From assembly GCA_023362775.1 (NCBI GenBank), contig JALMGJ010000004.1, positions 56,311,798-56,375,797 on the forward strand: 64,000 nucleotides of DNA, written 5' to 3'. A model generated the notes under the pieces. The model saw only the letters and a list, made by a program, of their open reading frames with translations. It was not told the origin of the DNA and did no database searches. Made by a program: the position numbers and the translations under genes. The DNA is from Charina bottae (lineage: Eukaryota; Chordata; Lepidosauria; Squamata; Charinaidae). Below, piece by piece: positions 1-11,289 of this stretch; positions within the stretch are counted from its first letter, which is position 1; each line of letters opens with the position of its first letter.

Positions 1-1747
1 GTGCCACAACTTTTTCTCTATACTGAATTTTTTTGTTTGAGTTTACAAAACTGTAAATTGTAATTTTTTCCAAATGTTCTGAAAACTGAAAAAGAAAGCA
101 ACAGAAATCTTTGTATACAAGTATAGAATGAAAAATGTCCTGTGAAGCAAACACATTAAAAATAGCAAAGAAGCATGTTTTAAAAAATGTCACTAAGAAG
201 TAATTGTACTTCTTTGAAATCGGCATCAGTTTATATAAAAATAGGTCCATAAAAATCATTCTATATTTGGTTGTTGCTCTTAGCTCAGAGTGATATTTTC
301 AGTTGGAGACATTCTAAGTATACATAAAATAACAAATGGTTTCCTGCAGGTAGACTATTAACCTGTTAACTCTAATAATAAACTAACAACCTTGTGGGGA
401 GTTGGGCAGTGATAAATCTAATAAATAAATAAATAAAATAAAATAAAATAAAAAGCAATAGAAGAAATAGATCCTACCACTTTCACAGCTTTCATTCTGA
501 AATTATAACACTGTTAATAGATGGATTAACAGTGTTGAAAGCATGGGTTTCACAAGATGTACATACAAATTTGAGAATCATTAAAATAGGACATACAAAG
601 TCATTCTGCAATATCACAAGCCATGCTCCCTGTATTTATAGAACTTGGCCAAGCTACAAGTTTCTTTCTTCAATGCTGCTAAGGATACAGCATTTTCAAT
701 TAGTGCTAAAGACTAAACCATATGGCATGTGCAGATCTCTTCTCCAACACTACTCTCTGCCCCACTCCAGCCCTTTTATCTGCCACCTAGAAAGGAATAT
801 AAGAGTTGCAGTTATAACTTCAGATTTTTAAAAAAAGTATTTTAAAAGATCTCAATGGGAGCATAACCTAACACTTAACATTAGAGATTTACTATAAAAA
901 TGATGGCAACTGTCTTGTTATTTGTCTTCAATCATTCCTTGATGGACTAAGCAGATTGTCTAAATGGAATCACCCTAATCCATTTTATAAATCCATGTAA
1001 TGCACTGCTTTTTCTTCCTGATTAAAATGACAGCCAGATAATCAAATATTCTTTCCTAATGAAAAATCCAGGAGCATACAATTTTCTTGTTTTTCAATGA
1101 TTTTTTCATATAAACAATTGCTTTATTTATATATTTTTAAAGAATCGCTATAAAAATTGTATTTTAAAAAATCACACAATTACTTGCTGATTACTAGCCA
1201 TGGTGCCTAACAATGAACAGATTTACATAGAAATGTACTAAATAATAAGATTGGGAATTCTGATTTATCAGAATTTGTACTTGAGCAACTAAACTATTGT
1301 CAGTCCTCCAAGGTAGACAAAACTTGGAAACCAAGGACACTCAAGCTAATACTACTTTTATTATAAGGTTATAGTAACAGAATTTGCAAGTCTGAATGCA
1401 CTTCCCCCTTCCCTCCCTTTATCTTCATCAGAACTAGGGAAGTTCATGTCTGAGACGCTTTCTCAAATTATATTTATACCCAGGACTCAAATTTCCTTTA
1501 CCTCACTGTTGTCTTGGTTGTGGCTCTTCCTTCTGTTCCTCAAGGTTATTCCTTCTTCCCATTACATCTATCAAGTTTGCAAAATATAAGTGACTTCTTA
1601 GAAAATTCATATAGCCTACAACTCATATATACAAAGCTTTTTTTTTTCATTCTATTTTCCATGTGTGTGTTGCTGGTCTAAAATTATTTCAGATGAACAT
1701 ATTTTAATTCACCAGTTGAATCAAAATTGTAACAAATTTTGATTCAA
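1..1747. other. AT-rich intergenic sequence, no gene seen
   Basis: I see no coding exon and no recognisable gene. The short open frame around 532-831 has no family resemblance and lies in simple AT-rich sequence. The only recognisable repeat is an L2-type 3' tail near 391-455. Confidence 0.6.
391..455 (+). repeat. L2-type LINE 3' tail fragment
   Basis: A short stretch reads as the L2 3' terminus (a gggcagtgataaat-like core) followed by AAATA/TAAAA simple repeat. It resembles the 3' ends of the larger L2 copies at 5570-5657 and 41270-41351. It is a severely 5'-truncated insertion. Confidence 0.6.
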
Positions 1748-2043
1748 AAAGATCCAAGATGGCGACCGCGAACAGACGCCGAACGCTGCTGCTCTGAAGA
1801 GGGAGAAACTGTTAGCGTTTCTGACCCTCATCTCAGCCCCCACCGGTTAGTTGGAGTCGGAGGAGATTCTAGGGACCCTGACCCTTGTATTAGCTGGGTT
1901 GGAGTCGGATAGAGCCCCCGAATGGATTGGTGGAGTGCGGCGAGATTACGGCAGACTGTAAGGAACCTGGGACTCTAGAGGAGTGACGAACAGCGCAACA
2001 GACCCTGGCAGACCCCGGATGTTCCTGTCAACGACGGGGGGCC

Positions 2044-2502
2044 TTGGTGACACGGCCCTCAGTACTGGACGGTGGGCCTGATGTTTTTTGGGTTCACCGT
2101 CCGAACCCCTTTACCCCGCTATTTCTTTTAATTGGCGGTGTGTGTAGTGTGAATCGGGGCGGCGCGTGCAGAAAAGGTGTGGCAGAGCAGTCTGATGGAA
2201 CAGCTGAGCAGCACATTGGTTTGGCAACAGACCAGCCTGACGCCCAGCAGCCTTGGGGAGTGGAGTTGGAGCTGACTTTGACTGCATGGACTGGCCTGGT
2301 GGTGTGGTGGATTCCAGCAGTGTGGCGGACTCTGTTGCAACGGGCCAGCTCTGGCAGTCCGGTGAACTTTTGGGACATTTTAGACTCTGATTATGTGGCT
2401 GGTGTGATTGACCAGACAAACCCAGTACTGCAACTTCGAGCCAGAGTGAGTGGCTTTGGTTTTGGGCCACTCAAGGAACATAAGAGACCCAGGCGGTTTT
2501 AA
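2044..2502 (+). pseudogene. open frame in the L2 ORF1/5' leader position (copy A)
   Basis: A 152-codon open frame lies upstream of ORF2, where an L2 ORF1 or 5' leader would be. I see no zinc knuckle, coiled coil or esterase motif, so it may be chance coding in a GC-rich leader. It is listed only because of its position. No function is assigned. Confidence 0.25.
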
Positions 2503-2872
2503 TAGACTTTGGTGGAATAGATCCAATGGTGAGGAGTAGGAAGGTTAAAATTTGAGATTTTGTCATCCCCTTTTAAATTGGCCCAAGGCGGCAGAGAGTT
2601 GTTTGGGCACCTCCAGGGTGTGTGAGGGACTCCCTCTTAAGTGTGAGAGATGAGGGGGGAGTCCGGGAGTGACTGGTGTTATAGAAGAGTACTCTCCTGT
2701 GTGAGAGACGGGGGTGGGGAGGATTGAATGAGTTACCCCTCCTTCCGACTAGTGAGAGAAGCCGAGGAGGTGGTGTAGTGCATGGTAGGGTGTTGGTTGG
2801 CCCTGACAGCGCCGAGAGCGAAAGCTGGTGCGCTGAAAGGACTACCATCACCTGGTGGATGATTGAGAGTGT

Positions 2873-5425
2873 ATGAGGATGTATGATTGGATGGAGGGTC
2901 CCCTAATTCGAACCAGGGGCTCCGGAGGTCCAGGAGTGGAGGCACCTGGAGTGGGAGTCTCTGGGGGCTGCAGGGCGGGCCATATCGAGGTGATGACAGG
3001 TCGGGGATGTTATAGTGAGAGCTGGAGGGTGGGCCATCATTGGGGAAGACGCCCCTGGTATTTGTTACTGGTGGTGTGTTCTGGCCCTCCAAGCTCAGAC
3101 CCAGGCCCTGGTCAGCGGTTCCATAGGGGCCCTGGTTCCCAGCTATTTCTGCTTAACGCCAGGTCAGTTAATAAAGGCCCCCTCATACACGATCTGATCA
3201 TTGAGGAGGGGGCAGACCTGGCGTGTATTACCAAGACCTGGCTGGCCCCGGAGGGGGGGGTTCCCCTTTTGGAAATGTGTCCAGCCTTGTTTACAGTATG
3301 GCACCAGCTGAGACTCCAGGGCAGGGGAGGAGGGGTGGCTGTTGTCATCCGGGAGTATCTAGAGGCCTTCAGGGGCACTGCTCCACAAGTTGCCGGTTGT
3401 GAGACCCTGTTCTTCAAGTTGGGAGTGTTGCTACTGTACCAGCCTCCTTGCTGCATAGCAACCTCCCTGCCCGAGCTGCTAGAGGCCATCTCGGGGTTGG
3501 CGGTGGAGTTCCCCAGACTTATGGTTCTGGGGGATTTCAATCTGCCATCCCTGGGACGGTCCTCGGAGGCGGCCCGGGAGTTCATGGCTACCATGGCAGC
3601 TATGGGCCTGTCTCAGATTATTAGTGACCCGACTCGTGACAGTGGTCTTACTCCGGATTTAGTTTTCTTGTCCGAGCAGTGGCAATGTGATCTGAGGGGA
3701 GAGTTACATCTTTCCCCATTGTCATGGTCAGACCACACCCTGGTGACCCTGAGACTCTCTTGTGCTGCCCCACTCCGCAGGGAGGCGGGACCTATACCGT
3801 GGGAACATATTTACCCAGTTATCTGGGAACGGTTTGATCCTGTTGGACCTGAGGAAGTGGACAGGATCCTTCAAGCAGCAAACACCATCACTTGTCATCT
3901 AGATCCATGCCCCTCCTGGCTGGTGAAAGCAGCTAGGGGGGTGACATGTGCTTGGGTCCAGGCGATGGTCAATGCATCCTTGAGAGACGGGGTGTTTCCA
4001 ATTGCCTTTAAGGAGGCATTGGTGCACCCCCTCCTCAAGAAACCATCGCTGGACCCTATGGTACTGGACAACTTTCGCCCAGTCTCCCACCTTCCCTTTA
4101 TGGGGAAGGTGGTTGAGAAAGTTGTAGCGCTGCAGCTCCAGAGGATTCTGGATGAAATGGATTATCTAGACCCCTTTCAGTCAGGTTTCAGGCCTGGACA
4201 TGGGACAGAAACAGCATTGGTTGCACTTATGGATGATCTCTGGCGGGAGCGGGATGGAGGCAGTGCATCCATCATAGCTCTTCTTGATCTCTCAGCGGCT
4301 TTCGATACCATCAACCATGGTATCCTTTTGGGTCGGCTCAGGGAGTTGGGGGTGGGCAGCGTGGTTTTGCGCTGGTTCACCTCCTTCCTCCAGGGCCAGT
4401 CCCAATCGGTGGTGATAGGGAGTGAGAGATCCGACCCTCGACCCCTCCTTTGTGGGGTGCCGCAGGGTTCGGTTCTCTCTCCACTCCTGTTTAACATTTA
4501 CATGAAAGCACTGGGTGAGATCATCCGCCACCATGGGATAAGATATCATCAATATGCTGTTGATACTCAGCTATATATCTCTGTCCCGGGTGAGGTAAGC
4601 GATGCTGTGACTGCCCTTTCTTGGTGCCTGGGGGCTGTAGGGGCCTGGATGGGGTCCAACAGGCTTCAACTGAACCCTGGTAAGACGGAGTGGTTGTGGA
4701 TTAATGGCTCTTCCCCATCTGGGACATTATCATCTTTGGCTCTGGATGGGGTTGCACTGCCCCAGACAGATCCGGTGTGGAATCTGGGTGTCCTCCTGGA
4801 CTCACGACTCCTGCTTGAAGAGCAGGTGGCAGTCGTGGCCAGAAGAGCTTTTGCACAACTTTGTGTTGTGCGCCAGTTACGCCCGTTCCTGGATCGGGAG
4901 GCCCTTTGAACAGTCACTCATGCCCTTGTTATCTCTCATATAGACTACTGTAATGCGCTCTACATGGGGCTACCCTTGAAGAGTATCCAGAAGCTTCAGC
5001 TGGTCCAGAATGCAGCTGCACGGGCCATTGCTGGTGCCCCTAGATCGGCACATATAACACCGTTGTTACGTGAGCTGCATTGGGTACCAGTTTGCTTCCG
5101 GGTCCAATTCAAGGTGTTGGTTATCACCTTTAAAGCCCTACATGGCATGGGGCCAGGTTACCTGAGGGATCGCCTCGTCCCCAATATATCCACCCATCCC
5201 ACCTGATCATGCAGAGAGGGCATGCTACGGATCCCATCTTTAAGAGAGTTCCATCTGGCAGGGTCCAGGAGGCGTGCCTTCTCTGCAGTAGCTCCCGCCC
5301 TGTGGAACAACTTGCCCCCGGAGGTGAGATTAGCCCCTTCGCTCCTGACCTTCCGGAAGAGCCTGAAAACCTGGCTCTGCCGCCTTGCTTGGGACCAAGG
5401 AAGGAATAGTCACTCTTATGGCTAA
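2873..5425 (+). pseudogene. L2 ORF2 (APE endonuclease + reverse transcriptase), disabled
   Basis: ORF2 would encode the enzyme that nicks target DNA and reverse-transcribes the LINE RNA. The N-terminal part carries APE-type endonuclease motifs: LLNARSVN near residue 93, VLGDFNLPSLG, and SWSDH near the domain end. The RT follows with NFRPVS, FQSGFRPGHGTETAL, LLDLSAAFDT and GVPQGSVLSPLLFNIYM. One frame runs from 2873 to 5425, broken only by TGA at 4907-4909 and TGA at 5204-5206. The catalytic YADD box reads YAVD, losing the first aspartate. The endonuclease joins the RT directly at about 3795 (EAGPIPWEHIYPV), so about 180 linker residues present in copies B and C are deleted without breaking the frame. 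It is a recent but dead copy. Confidence 0.88.
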
Positions 5426-5624
5426 TACCTTAGAGAGCTCCTCTCCTACATTGGATTAAGTTAGATCTTTTTACCACTCTTGCCTCTTGGATTTTAATCT
5501 TGTTTTATAATTGGTATTTTTACATTCTATGTATATTATATGTTTTTTGTTTCTATTATTTTGTTGTAAACCGCCCAGAGTCCCTCCGGTGGAGGGAGAT
5601 GGGCGGTGATAGAAGTTTGATTAA

Positions 5625-5659
<35 letters not shown>

Positions 5660-5660
5660 A

Positions 5661-6248
5661 AAATATAGCCATAGATATATTGGTATCATATAAGGTATCA
5701 ATTCTTTGATGGCCAAGTACTTACGGATTGTGTTTGTTTGAATAAAAATCATGTATATAATAGCTATTTGATCCTTTAAAACAGGGCTAGAGGACCATGT
5801 AAACCTCAGCCTAATTTCTTGTGGACCTTGGCCCACTTTACAAATTCTATTCACTTTGCAGAAGATGTTAGTTTGGCTCTAGCTTTCACCACTGTTGGCT
5901 CTGACTCTTTCTATGTGCCAGCATGTGTAGCCCATCAGGAAACACAGCCCTAAATAGAAAAAGAATATTACCCAGCCAAGTATTAAATCAAGCTACTTGT
6001 CACAAATTTATAAGGTTTTACAGGTGATCAGCCTGTAGGAATTTTCAAAAGCAGACTTGAGTGCTGGAATAAAAAAAAATAATCTTCTCTTTTTCATGAA
6101 GCTTCTTTGAAAACTACTCTTTTTTCCATTTCATTGGTCTATACCCATGAAACAGCTGTTAACAAGGGATGAGTGTACACCCACACAAACATGCATAATT
6201 TCACAACCTATATACTGTACAAACACATACATACACACAAGCACAAAG
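5661..6248. other. spacer between two L2 copies
   Basis: About 590 bp of AT-rich sequence separates the tails of L2 copies A and B. I recognise no gene or repeat in it. Confidence 0.6.
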
Positions 6249-6256
6249 ACATATTT

Positions 6257-6304
<48 letters not shown>

Positions 6305-6455
6305 TTTGGATTTATCACCGCCCATCTCTACCATGGCAGACTCTGGGCGGTTTACAATCACATTATGAAAAGTTTAAAAACCTATACATCTAAAATATAT
6401 TATAAAAATAAAAAATAAAAATCCGAGATGGTATGTTCTTAAAAAGAGGATATTG

Positions 6456-7893
6456 CTAAACTAACCACCCCCAGGCAGAACTATTATTTCCTTCATTCCA
6501 GGCAAGGCAGCAGAACCAGGTCTTTAAAGATTTCCTGAAGGCCAGGAGCGAGGGTGCCCGTCTCACCTCAGGGGGCAAGATATTCCACAGGGCGGGTGCT
6601 ATCGCAGAGAAGGCACGCCTCCTGGACCCCGCTAGATGGAATTCTTTTAGTGATGGGATCCGAAGCATGCCCTCCTTGCATGATCAGCTGAAGCTTCCGG
6701 ATACTCTTCAAGGGTAGCCCCATGTAGAGCGCATTGCAGTAATCTATATGGGAGATGACAAGGGCATGAGTGACTGTTCGGAGGGCCTCCTGATCCAGGA
6801 AGGGGCACAACTGGTGCACAACCCGAAGCTGTGCAAAGGCCCTCCTGGCCACGACTGCCACCTGCTCTTTGAGCAGGAGTCGTGAGTCCAGGAGGACCCC
6901 CAAGTTTTGCACTGAATCTGAACAGGGCAGTGCCACCCCATCCAGAGTTAAAGATGACAACTTCCTGGGAATTGAGAGGCCATCAATCCACAGCCACTCC
7001 GTCTTACCAGGGTTCAGCTGAAGCCTGTTGTGCCCCATCCAGGCCCCTACAGCCTCCAGACACCGAGAAAGGGTGTCGACTGCAACACTTACTTCACCCG
7101 GGATGGAGATGTACAACTGGGTATCATCAGCATACTGGTGATACCTCATCCCGTGGTGATGGATGATCTTGCCCAGCAGCTGCATATAGATGTTAAATAG
7201 GAGAGGAGAGAGAACCGAACCCTGCAGCACCCCACACAAGAGGGGCCGAGGGTCAGATCTCTCCTCTCCTATTACCACCAATTGGGAACAGTCCCGGAGG
7301 AAGGAGGCGAACCAGCGTAAAACAACACCGCCCACCCCCAACTCCCTGAGCCGCCCCAAAAGGATACCATGGTCGACGGTATCAAAAGCCGCTGAGAGAT
7401 CCAAGAGAGCGAGAATGGATGCACTCCCTCCATCTCGCTCCTGCCAAAGATCATCCATAAGCGCGACCAATGCAGTCTCTGTCACATATCCCGGCCTGAA
7501 ACCTGACTGAAAGGGGTCTAGATAATCCGTTTCATCTAGAATCCTCTGGAGTTGCAGCACTACCACCTTCTCAACCACCTTTCCCAAAAAGGCAAGGTGG
7601 GAGACAGGACGAAAGTTGTTTAAAACAGTAGGGTCCAGGGAAAGCTTCTTGAGGAGGGGGTGCACCAACGCCTTCTTAAAGACCACCGGAAACACCCCCT
7701 CCCCGAAAGATGTATTAATCATCGCCTGGACCCAACCACATGTAACCTCCCGAGCTGACTTTACCAGCCAGGAGGGACACGGGTCTAGATGACAAGTGGT
7801 GGTGTTTACAATCTGGAGGATTCTGTCTACTTCATCAGGCCCAACAGGATCAAACTGTTCCCAGATAACAGGGTAAGTACGTACCTCTGGCAT
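6456..7893 (-). pseudogene. L2 ORF2 reverse transcriptase portion (copy B)
   Basis: The minus strand encodes an L2 RT over about 440 codons: NFRPVSHLAFLGKVVEKVV, FQSGFRPGYVTETALVALM, LLDLSAAFDTVDHG and an intact YADDTQLYIS catalytic box. After LPLKSIRKLQL the sequence jumps to QGGHASDPI, so about 75 residues present in copy A are missing and the frame shifts. The C-terminal end (SRRRAFSAIAPALWN) is then read in another frame from about 6668. The link to the endonuclease (7.9-8.26 kb) contains stops. Confidence 0.85.
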
Positions 7894-8263
7894 CTCCCCA
7901 GATTGTGCCTCACGCTTAGAGTTTAACTAGGAATGAATCTGAGCGATTTTGTCCTGCAGATGCTCAGCAAACTCTTCTGACCGGCCCTATAAATGGGTCA
8001 CCAAGTCCATCCGACCCAAAAGGGATCTAGTAATCTTAAACAGGGCCGTCGGGCGGCATTCTGTGGATGCAATAAGAGCAGAGAAATCATCACGTTTTGC
8101 CGCTCTTACCGCCACAAGGTAGGCCCTAATAGCGGCTCTAGATTGTGTCCGGTCAGACTGTCTTTGTCTTCCTCCAGCGGTGCTCCAGACGTCTCTTAAC
8201 CCTCTTCAAAACCCTCAACTCCGTGAACCATGGGGAGTGACGGGTCAAATGAGGCAAGAGAGG

Positions 8264-9361
8264 TCACATAGGCGCGATCCAGTCCAGGGCCTCGGCCACC
8301 TCTTTATTCCAGGCTGCAGCCAAGACCTCTGCTGGAGCATGCCGCAGATCTTCAGGTATAACCCCCAGCTCCCTCTGAAACCTCATTGGGTCCATAAGTC
8401 GCCGGGGACGGACCAATCTAATAGGTCCAGCCTCCCTGCAGAGTGAGGCAGCACAAAAGAGCCTCAGGGTCACCAGGGCGTGATCTGACCATGACAATGG
8501 GGACAGATCTAACTCTTCCCTAAGATCACATTGCCACTGCTCTGACAAGAAAACTAAGTCTGGCATGATACCACTGTCCCGAGTCGGGTCCCGAATAATC
8601 TGAGACAGGCCCATGGCTGCCATGGTAGTCATGAACTCCCGAACCGCCTCCGAGGCCCGTCCCAGGGACGGCAGATTGAAGTCCCCCAAAACCATAGGTC
8701 TGGGGAACTCCACTGCCAACCCCGAGACGGCCTCTAGCAGCTCGGGCAGGGAGGTTGCTACACAGCAGGGAGGCTGGTACAGTAGCAACACTCCCAACTG
8801 TGCTTGGGAACCCAACCTGAAAAACAGGGTCTCACAACCGGTCACTTGTGGAGCAGCGCCCCTGGAGGCCACAAGAGACTCTCGGATGACAACTGCCACC
8901 CCTCCTCCCCTGCCCCGTTGTCTTGGCTGATGCCACACTCGAAACCCAGCTGGACACATTTCTGAAAGGGCAACCCCTCCTTCTGGGCCCAGCCAGGTCT
9001 CTGTTATACATGCCAGGTCTTCCCCCTCCTCCGCGAGTAAATCGCAGATGAGGGGAGCCTTATTATTCACAGACCTGGCATTAAGGAGCAGCAGCCGGAC
9101 ATCAGGGCCCTCAAAGATCTGCTTACCAGGACCTTGGTATGAGCTTGGTGGGCCGGAACACGCCACCGGTAATAAAAACCGGGGGTGCCTTCCCCAACGA
9201 TGGCCTGCCCTCCAGCTCCCATCATACCGTCCCTTACCCGTCACCACCTTGATCAAATTCCCTGCCCCGCAGCCCCCAGAGTCTCCTGGCCCAGACGCCT
9301 CCACTCCTGAGCCCCCAGAAAGTCTGGATTTGGGCAAAGGTTCCCTTCTCCATACATCCAT
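8264..9361 (-). pseudogene. L2 ORF2 APE endonuclease portion (copy B)
   Basis: A 365-codon frame encodes the N-terminal L2 ORF2 region: LLLLNARSVNNKAPLICDLL, ACITETWLGPEGG, VLGDFNLPSLG, and LSWSDHALVTLR. It matches copy A closely and continues past the point where copy A is deleted (RLMDPMRFQRELGVIPEDL), which defines the lost linker. It ends at a stop at 8264 before the RT, so the protein would be truncated. Confidence 0.85.
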
Positions 9362-10032
9362 CCTTTCAACTCAGTCTCTCCTGGGCAATGGCAGGGCTCC
9401 CAGCACTTTGTTTGTCCCAAAGGGGGGTTGTCTGACCCAGGAGGGGTTGTTTGTCCCGGGGGGGTTGTTTGTCCCAGGGGGGGCGATCCCGTCCTCACCG
9501 AGCCTCCACCGCTTCAACTTCAGCTGCAGCTCTCAGTTCAGTCTCAGACCGTGGCTAGCCTCCGTCCCAGCTCCGGCGAAGCTCCGGCGAAGCTTGGAAA
9601 AATATGCCCGGGAAAAGACCCGGCCTGTCGCGCCAGGCTCTGTCAGGCCCCCGCCTTACTCCTCCAAGCCAGACTCAACTCTGGCAGCATCCGGCAACTC
9701 CACTAGGCCCCACTGTAACCGCCAAGCTCCGCGTCACACCGCCGAAGCCCCCGCGACTCAGCCAACCTCCGCTCCATCCGGGGAAGTCCACCCACTCTCC
9801 AAACAGCGATACCACCTCTCCAGACCCCCGAAGGTAAAATTATGGGGGTATCAGGAAAGTTTGAGGGTGTTATGGATCTTCCTCCTGGAGCAGCAGCCGG
9901 CGTCTGCTTGCGGTTGCCATCTTGGATTCTCTTCTGCTGATATATGAAATCAATATAAAGCAAACATAGTTTAGATTAATCTCTTTTGCATTATGTGTTA
10001 CACAGAAAACTATAAAATACTTCAGTCTAATC

Positions 10033-10317
10033 CAGAGCTTTCCAAACTGTGTGTCGCGACACAAAAGTGTGTCGCCACACACAGCGTGGTATGTTGCCAC
10101 ACCACCCGGAAGCGGCGGCGCGCGCGTGCACAGCGGCCGCCATGCACGCGCGCGCCGCCGCACACCCCCCGCGCCGCCGCACGCCCCTCCCGCACCGCCA
10201 CCGGGCGCGCGTGCGCCGCCGCACGCCCCCCCCGCGCCGTCGCCGTGCGCGCGCGTGTCACCGCCGCCGCCGCCGCCGCCGGGTGTGTCGCCAGCGGCGG
10301 CACTTTGGAAAGCCCTG
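10033..10317. mobile_element. GC-rich non-autonomous hAT, copy 1
   Basis: The terminal inverted repeats are cagagctttccaaa and tttggaaagccctg. They are flanked by a perfect 8-bp target duplication, gtctaatc, at 10025-10032 and 10318-10325, which is diagnostic of hAT transposition. The left subterminus has tgtgtcgcgacac palindromes. The interior is extremely GC-rich with (CCG)n at 10261-10281. There is no transposase ORF. The insertion straddles the left border of the Penelope element and so is younger than it. Confidence 0.92.
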
Positions 10318-10388
10318 GTCTAATCGAAGAGAATATTTGTAGCTCAGGGTTGAACTGGGGAGTCTGTGGTGCTCTCTGAGCCTTGTTG

Positions 10389-10440
10389 TTTTCATGCAGA
10401 CGTTTCATTGCCAGGCTAGGCAACATCTTCAGTGCGAAAA
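10389..10440 (-). ncRNA. hammerhead-ribozyme-like motif in Penelope 3' region (minus arm)
   Basis: This is the reverse complement of the motif at 12607-12658 and has the same order of parts: stem I 5' strand, ctgaaga, helix II hairpin, gaaac, gtc, stem I 3' strand. The two arms are identical over this motif. The structural details and caveats are given at the plus-arm copy. Confidence 0.45.
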
Positions 10441-11277
10441 GGGAGTGGAACTTGCTGTCTGTTTATATACCCTGGCTTGTCCTGCCTGTGTTGGTGGGGG
10501 TCTTGTACTCTCCTTGGTAGTTCCTTGATTGGGCTGTTGTGTGCTGTTTGGGTGATTGACTGAGTTAATAGTTCCTTGATTAAGGTCTATTGTGTTGTTT
10601 GATTGCTCCTCTGCTGCTAATCTTGCTGTTAATCTATGCATATCTTGTTGTTGATTGCTGGCCCAGGGGTGTTCTGGTCTTCTGGCTATTCTATTGTCTC
10701 TTATGAATGGTATGTAAATGTTGTTAACCTCTATGTGTCTGTTGATGGCTGCTTTGTCTGAGTGCCAAGCTTCCAGGAATTCTCTAGCATTTTTGGATTT
10801 GGCCTGGTCTAATATGCTCACAGTTTCCCAGTTGAAAGTATGGTTAAGTCTGTCCATGTGTTGTGAGATTAAGGAGTTTTCATCATGTCTTCTGACTGCT
10901 AGTTGGTGTTCGTGGATGCGTTCTGTTAGTCTTCTGCCAGTCTGTCCTACATAGTGGCTGTTACAGTCCTTACACTGTATGTTGTAGATAACTCCTGTTT
11001 TTTCTTCTTGGGCTACTGGGTCTTTTGGTTTACTTACAATGTTCTGAAGGGTTTTGGTTGGTTTGTGTGCTGCAGTGATGCCGTGTGGAAGTAACAGTCT
11101 ATTAGTAGTTTCTGAGATGTTTCTGATGTATGGCAGTGTAATCCTTTTCATAGCTTCTGTTGGTTTTGCTGTGGTGGGTTGAGTGGTCAGGCACTTTTTG
11201 ATAAAGTTGTGTGGGTATCCATTTTGCTGAAAGATGCTATATAAGTGGTCTGTTTCCTTTGTATATATTGTGATCAC
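10429..11277 (-). pseudogene. Penelope GIY-YIG endonuclease, minus arm
   Basis: The minus strand carries 282 open codons. They include GVIYNIQCKDC..HYVGQTGRRLTERIHEH, which is a GIY-YIG nuclease core with a CxxC upstream of YVG, the conserved arginine, and the downstream glutamate in AREFLEAWH. Penelope elements use this endonuclease for insertion. The arm begins at the central palindrome, so RT and everything N-terminal to it are absent. The reading frame of the nuclease itself is intact. Confidence 0.9.
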
Positions 11278-11289
11278 AATATATACAAA
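11258..11289. repeat. 32-bp perfect palindrome at Penelope arm junction
   Basis: The sequence is self-complementary over 32 bases, centred on gatc at 11272-11275. It contains atatattgtgatcacaatat. It is the exact point where the two inverted arms meet: the left arm continues into ggaaacagaccac and the right arm into aagccaaagaa. The arms therefore start from different positions in the parent element and share only this junction homology. Confidence 0.95.

Larger units (their letters stand above)
1748..5660 (+). mobile_element. L2-clade LINE, near full length (copy A)
   Basis: This is a non-LTR retrotransposon with a 5' end (consensus aagatccaagatggc) shared with copy B, a long 5' region, an ORF2 with endonuclease then reverse transcriptase, a 3'UTR ending in a short hairpin-like motif (cgcccagagtccctccgg / gatgggcggtgat), and a (TAAA)n tail. 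The RT block has L2-type wording (LLDLSAAFDT, YxxDTQLYIS, LNPGKTEWLW), which places it in the L2 branch of the CR1/L2 group. No target duplication is visible, as is usual for this group. Relative to copies B and C about 0.55 kb between the endonuclease and RT domains is missing. Confidence 0.9.
6249..9932 (-). mobile_element. L2-clade LINE, near full length (copy B)
   Basis: This is a minus-strand relative of copy A. The (TTTA)n block at 6250-6307 is the tail, followed by the 3' hairpin motif (cgcccatctctaccatgg / ctctgggcgg). RT lies at 6.5-7.9 kb, endonuclease at 8.26-9.36 kb, and the GC-rich 5' leader ends near 9930 with the reverse complement of the start found in copy A (catcttggat). Copies A and B therefore sit tail to tail. 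The leader contains a short direct repeat of a gggttgtttgtccc unit at 9424-9480. No target duplication is seen. Confidence 0.9.

Noticed and set aside
2094..2470. Antisense frames over the L2 leader
   Set aside because: Shadows of a GC-rich LINE 5' region with no independent support.
10022..10426. Several Arg/Ala/Pro-rich open frames
   Set aside because: They fall in the GC-rich interior of a hAT copy, on both strands and in all frames, with no domain pattern. The same applies at 43114-43447 and 43520-43828.
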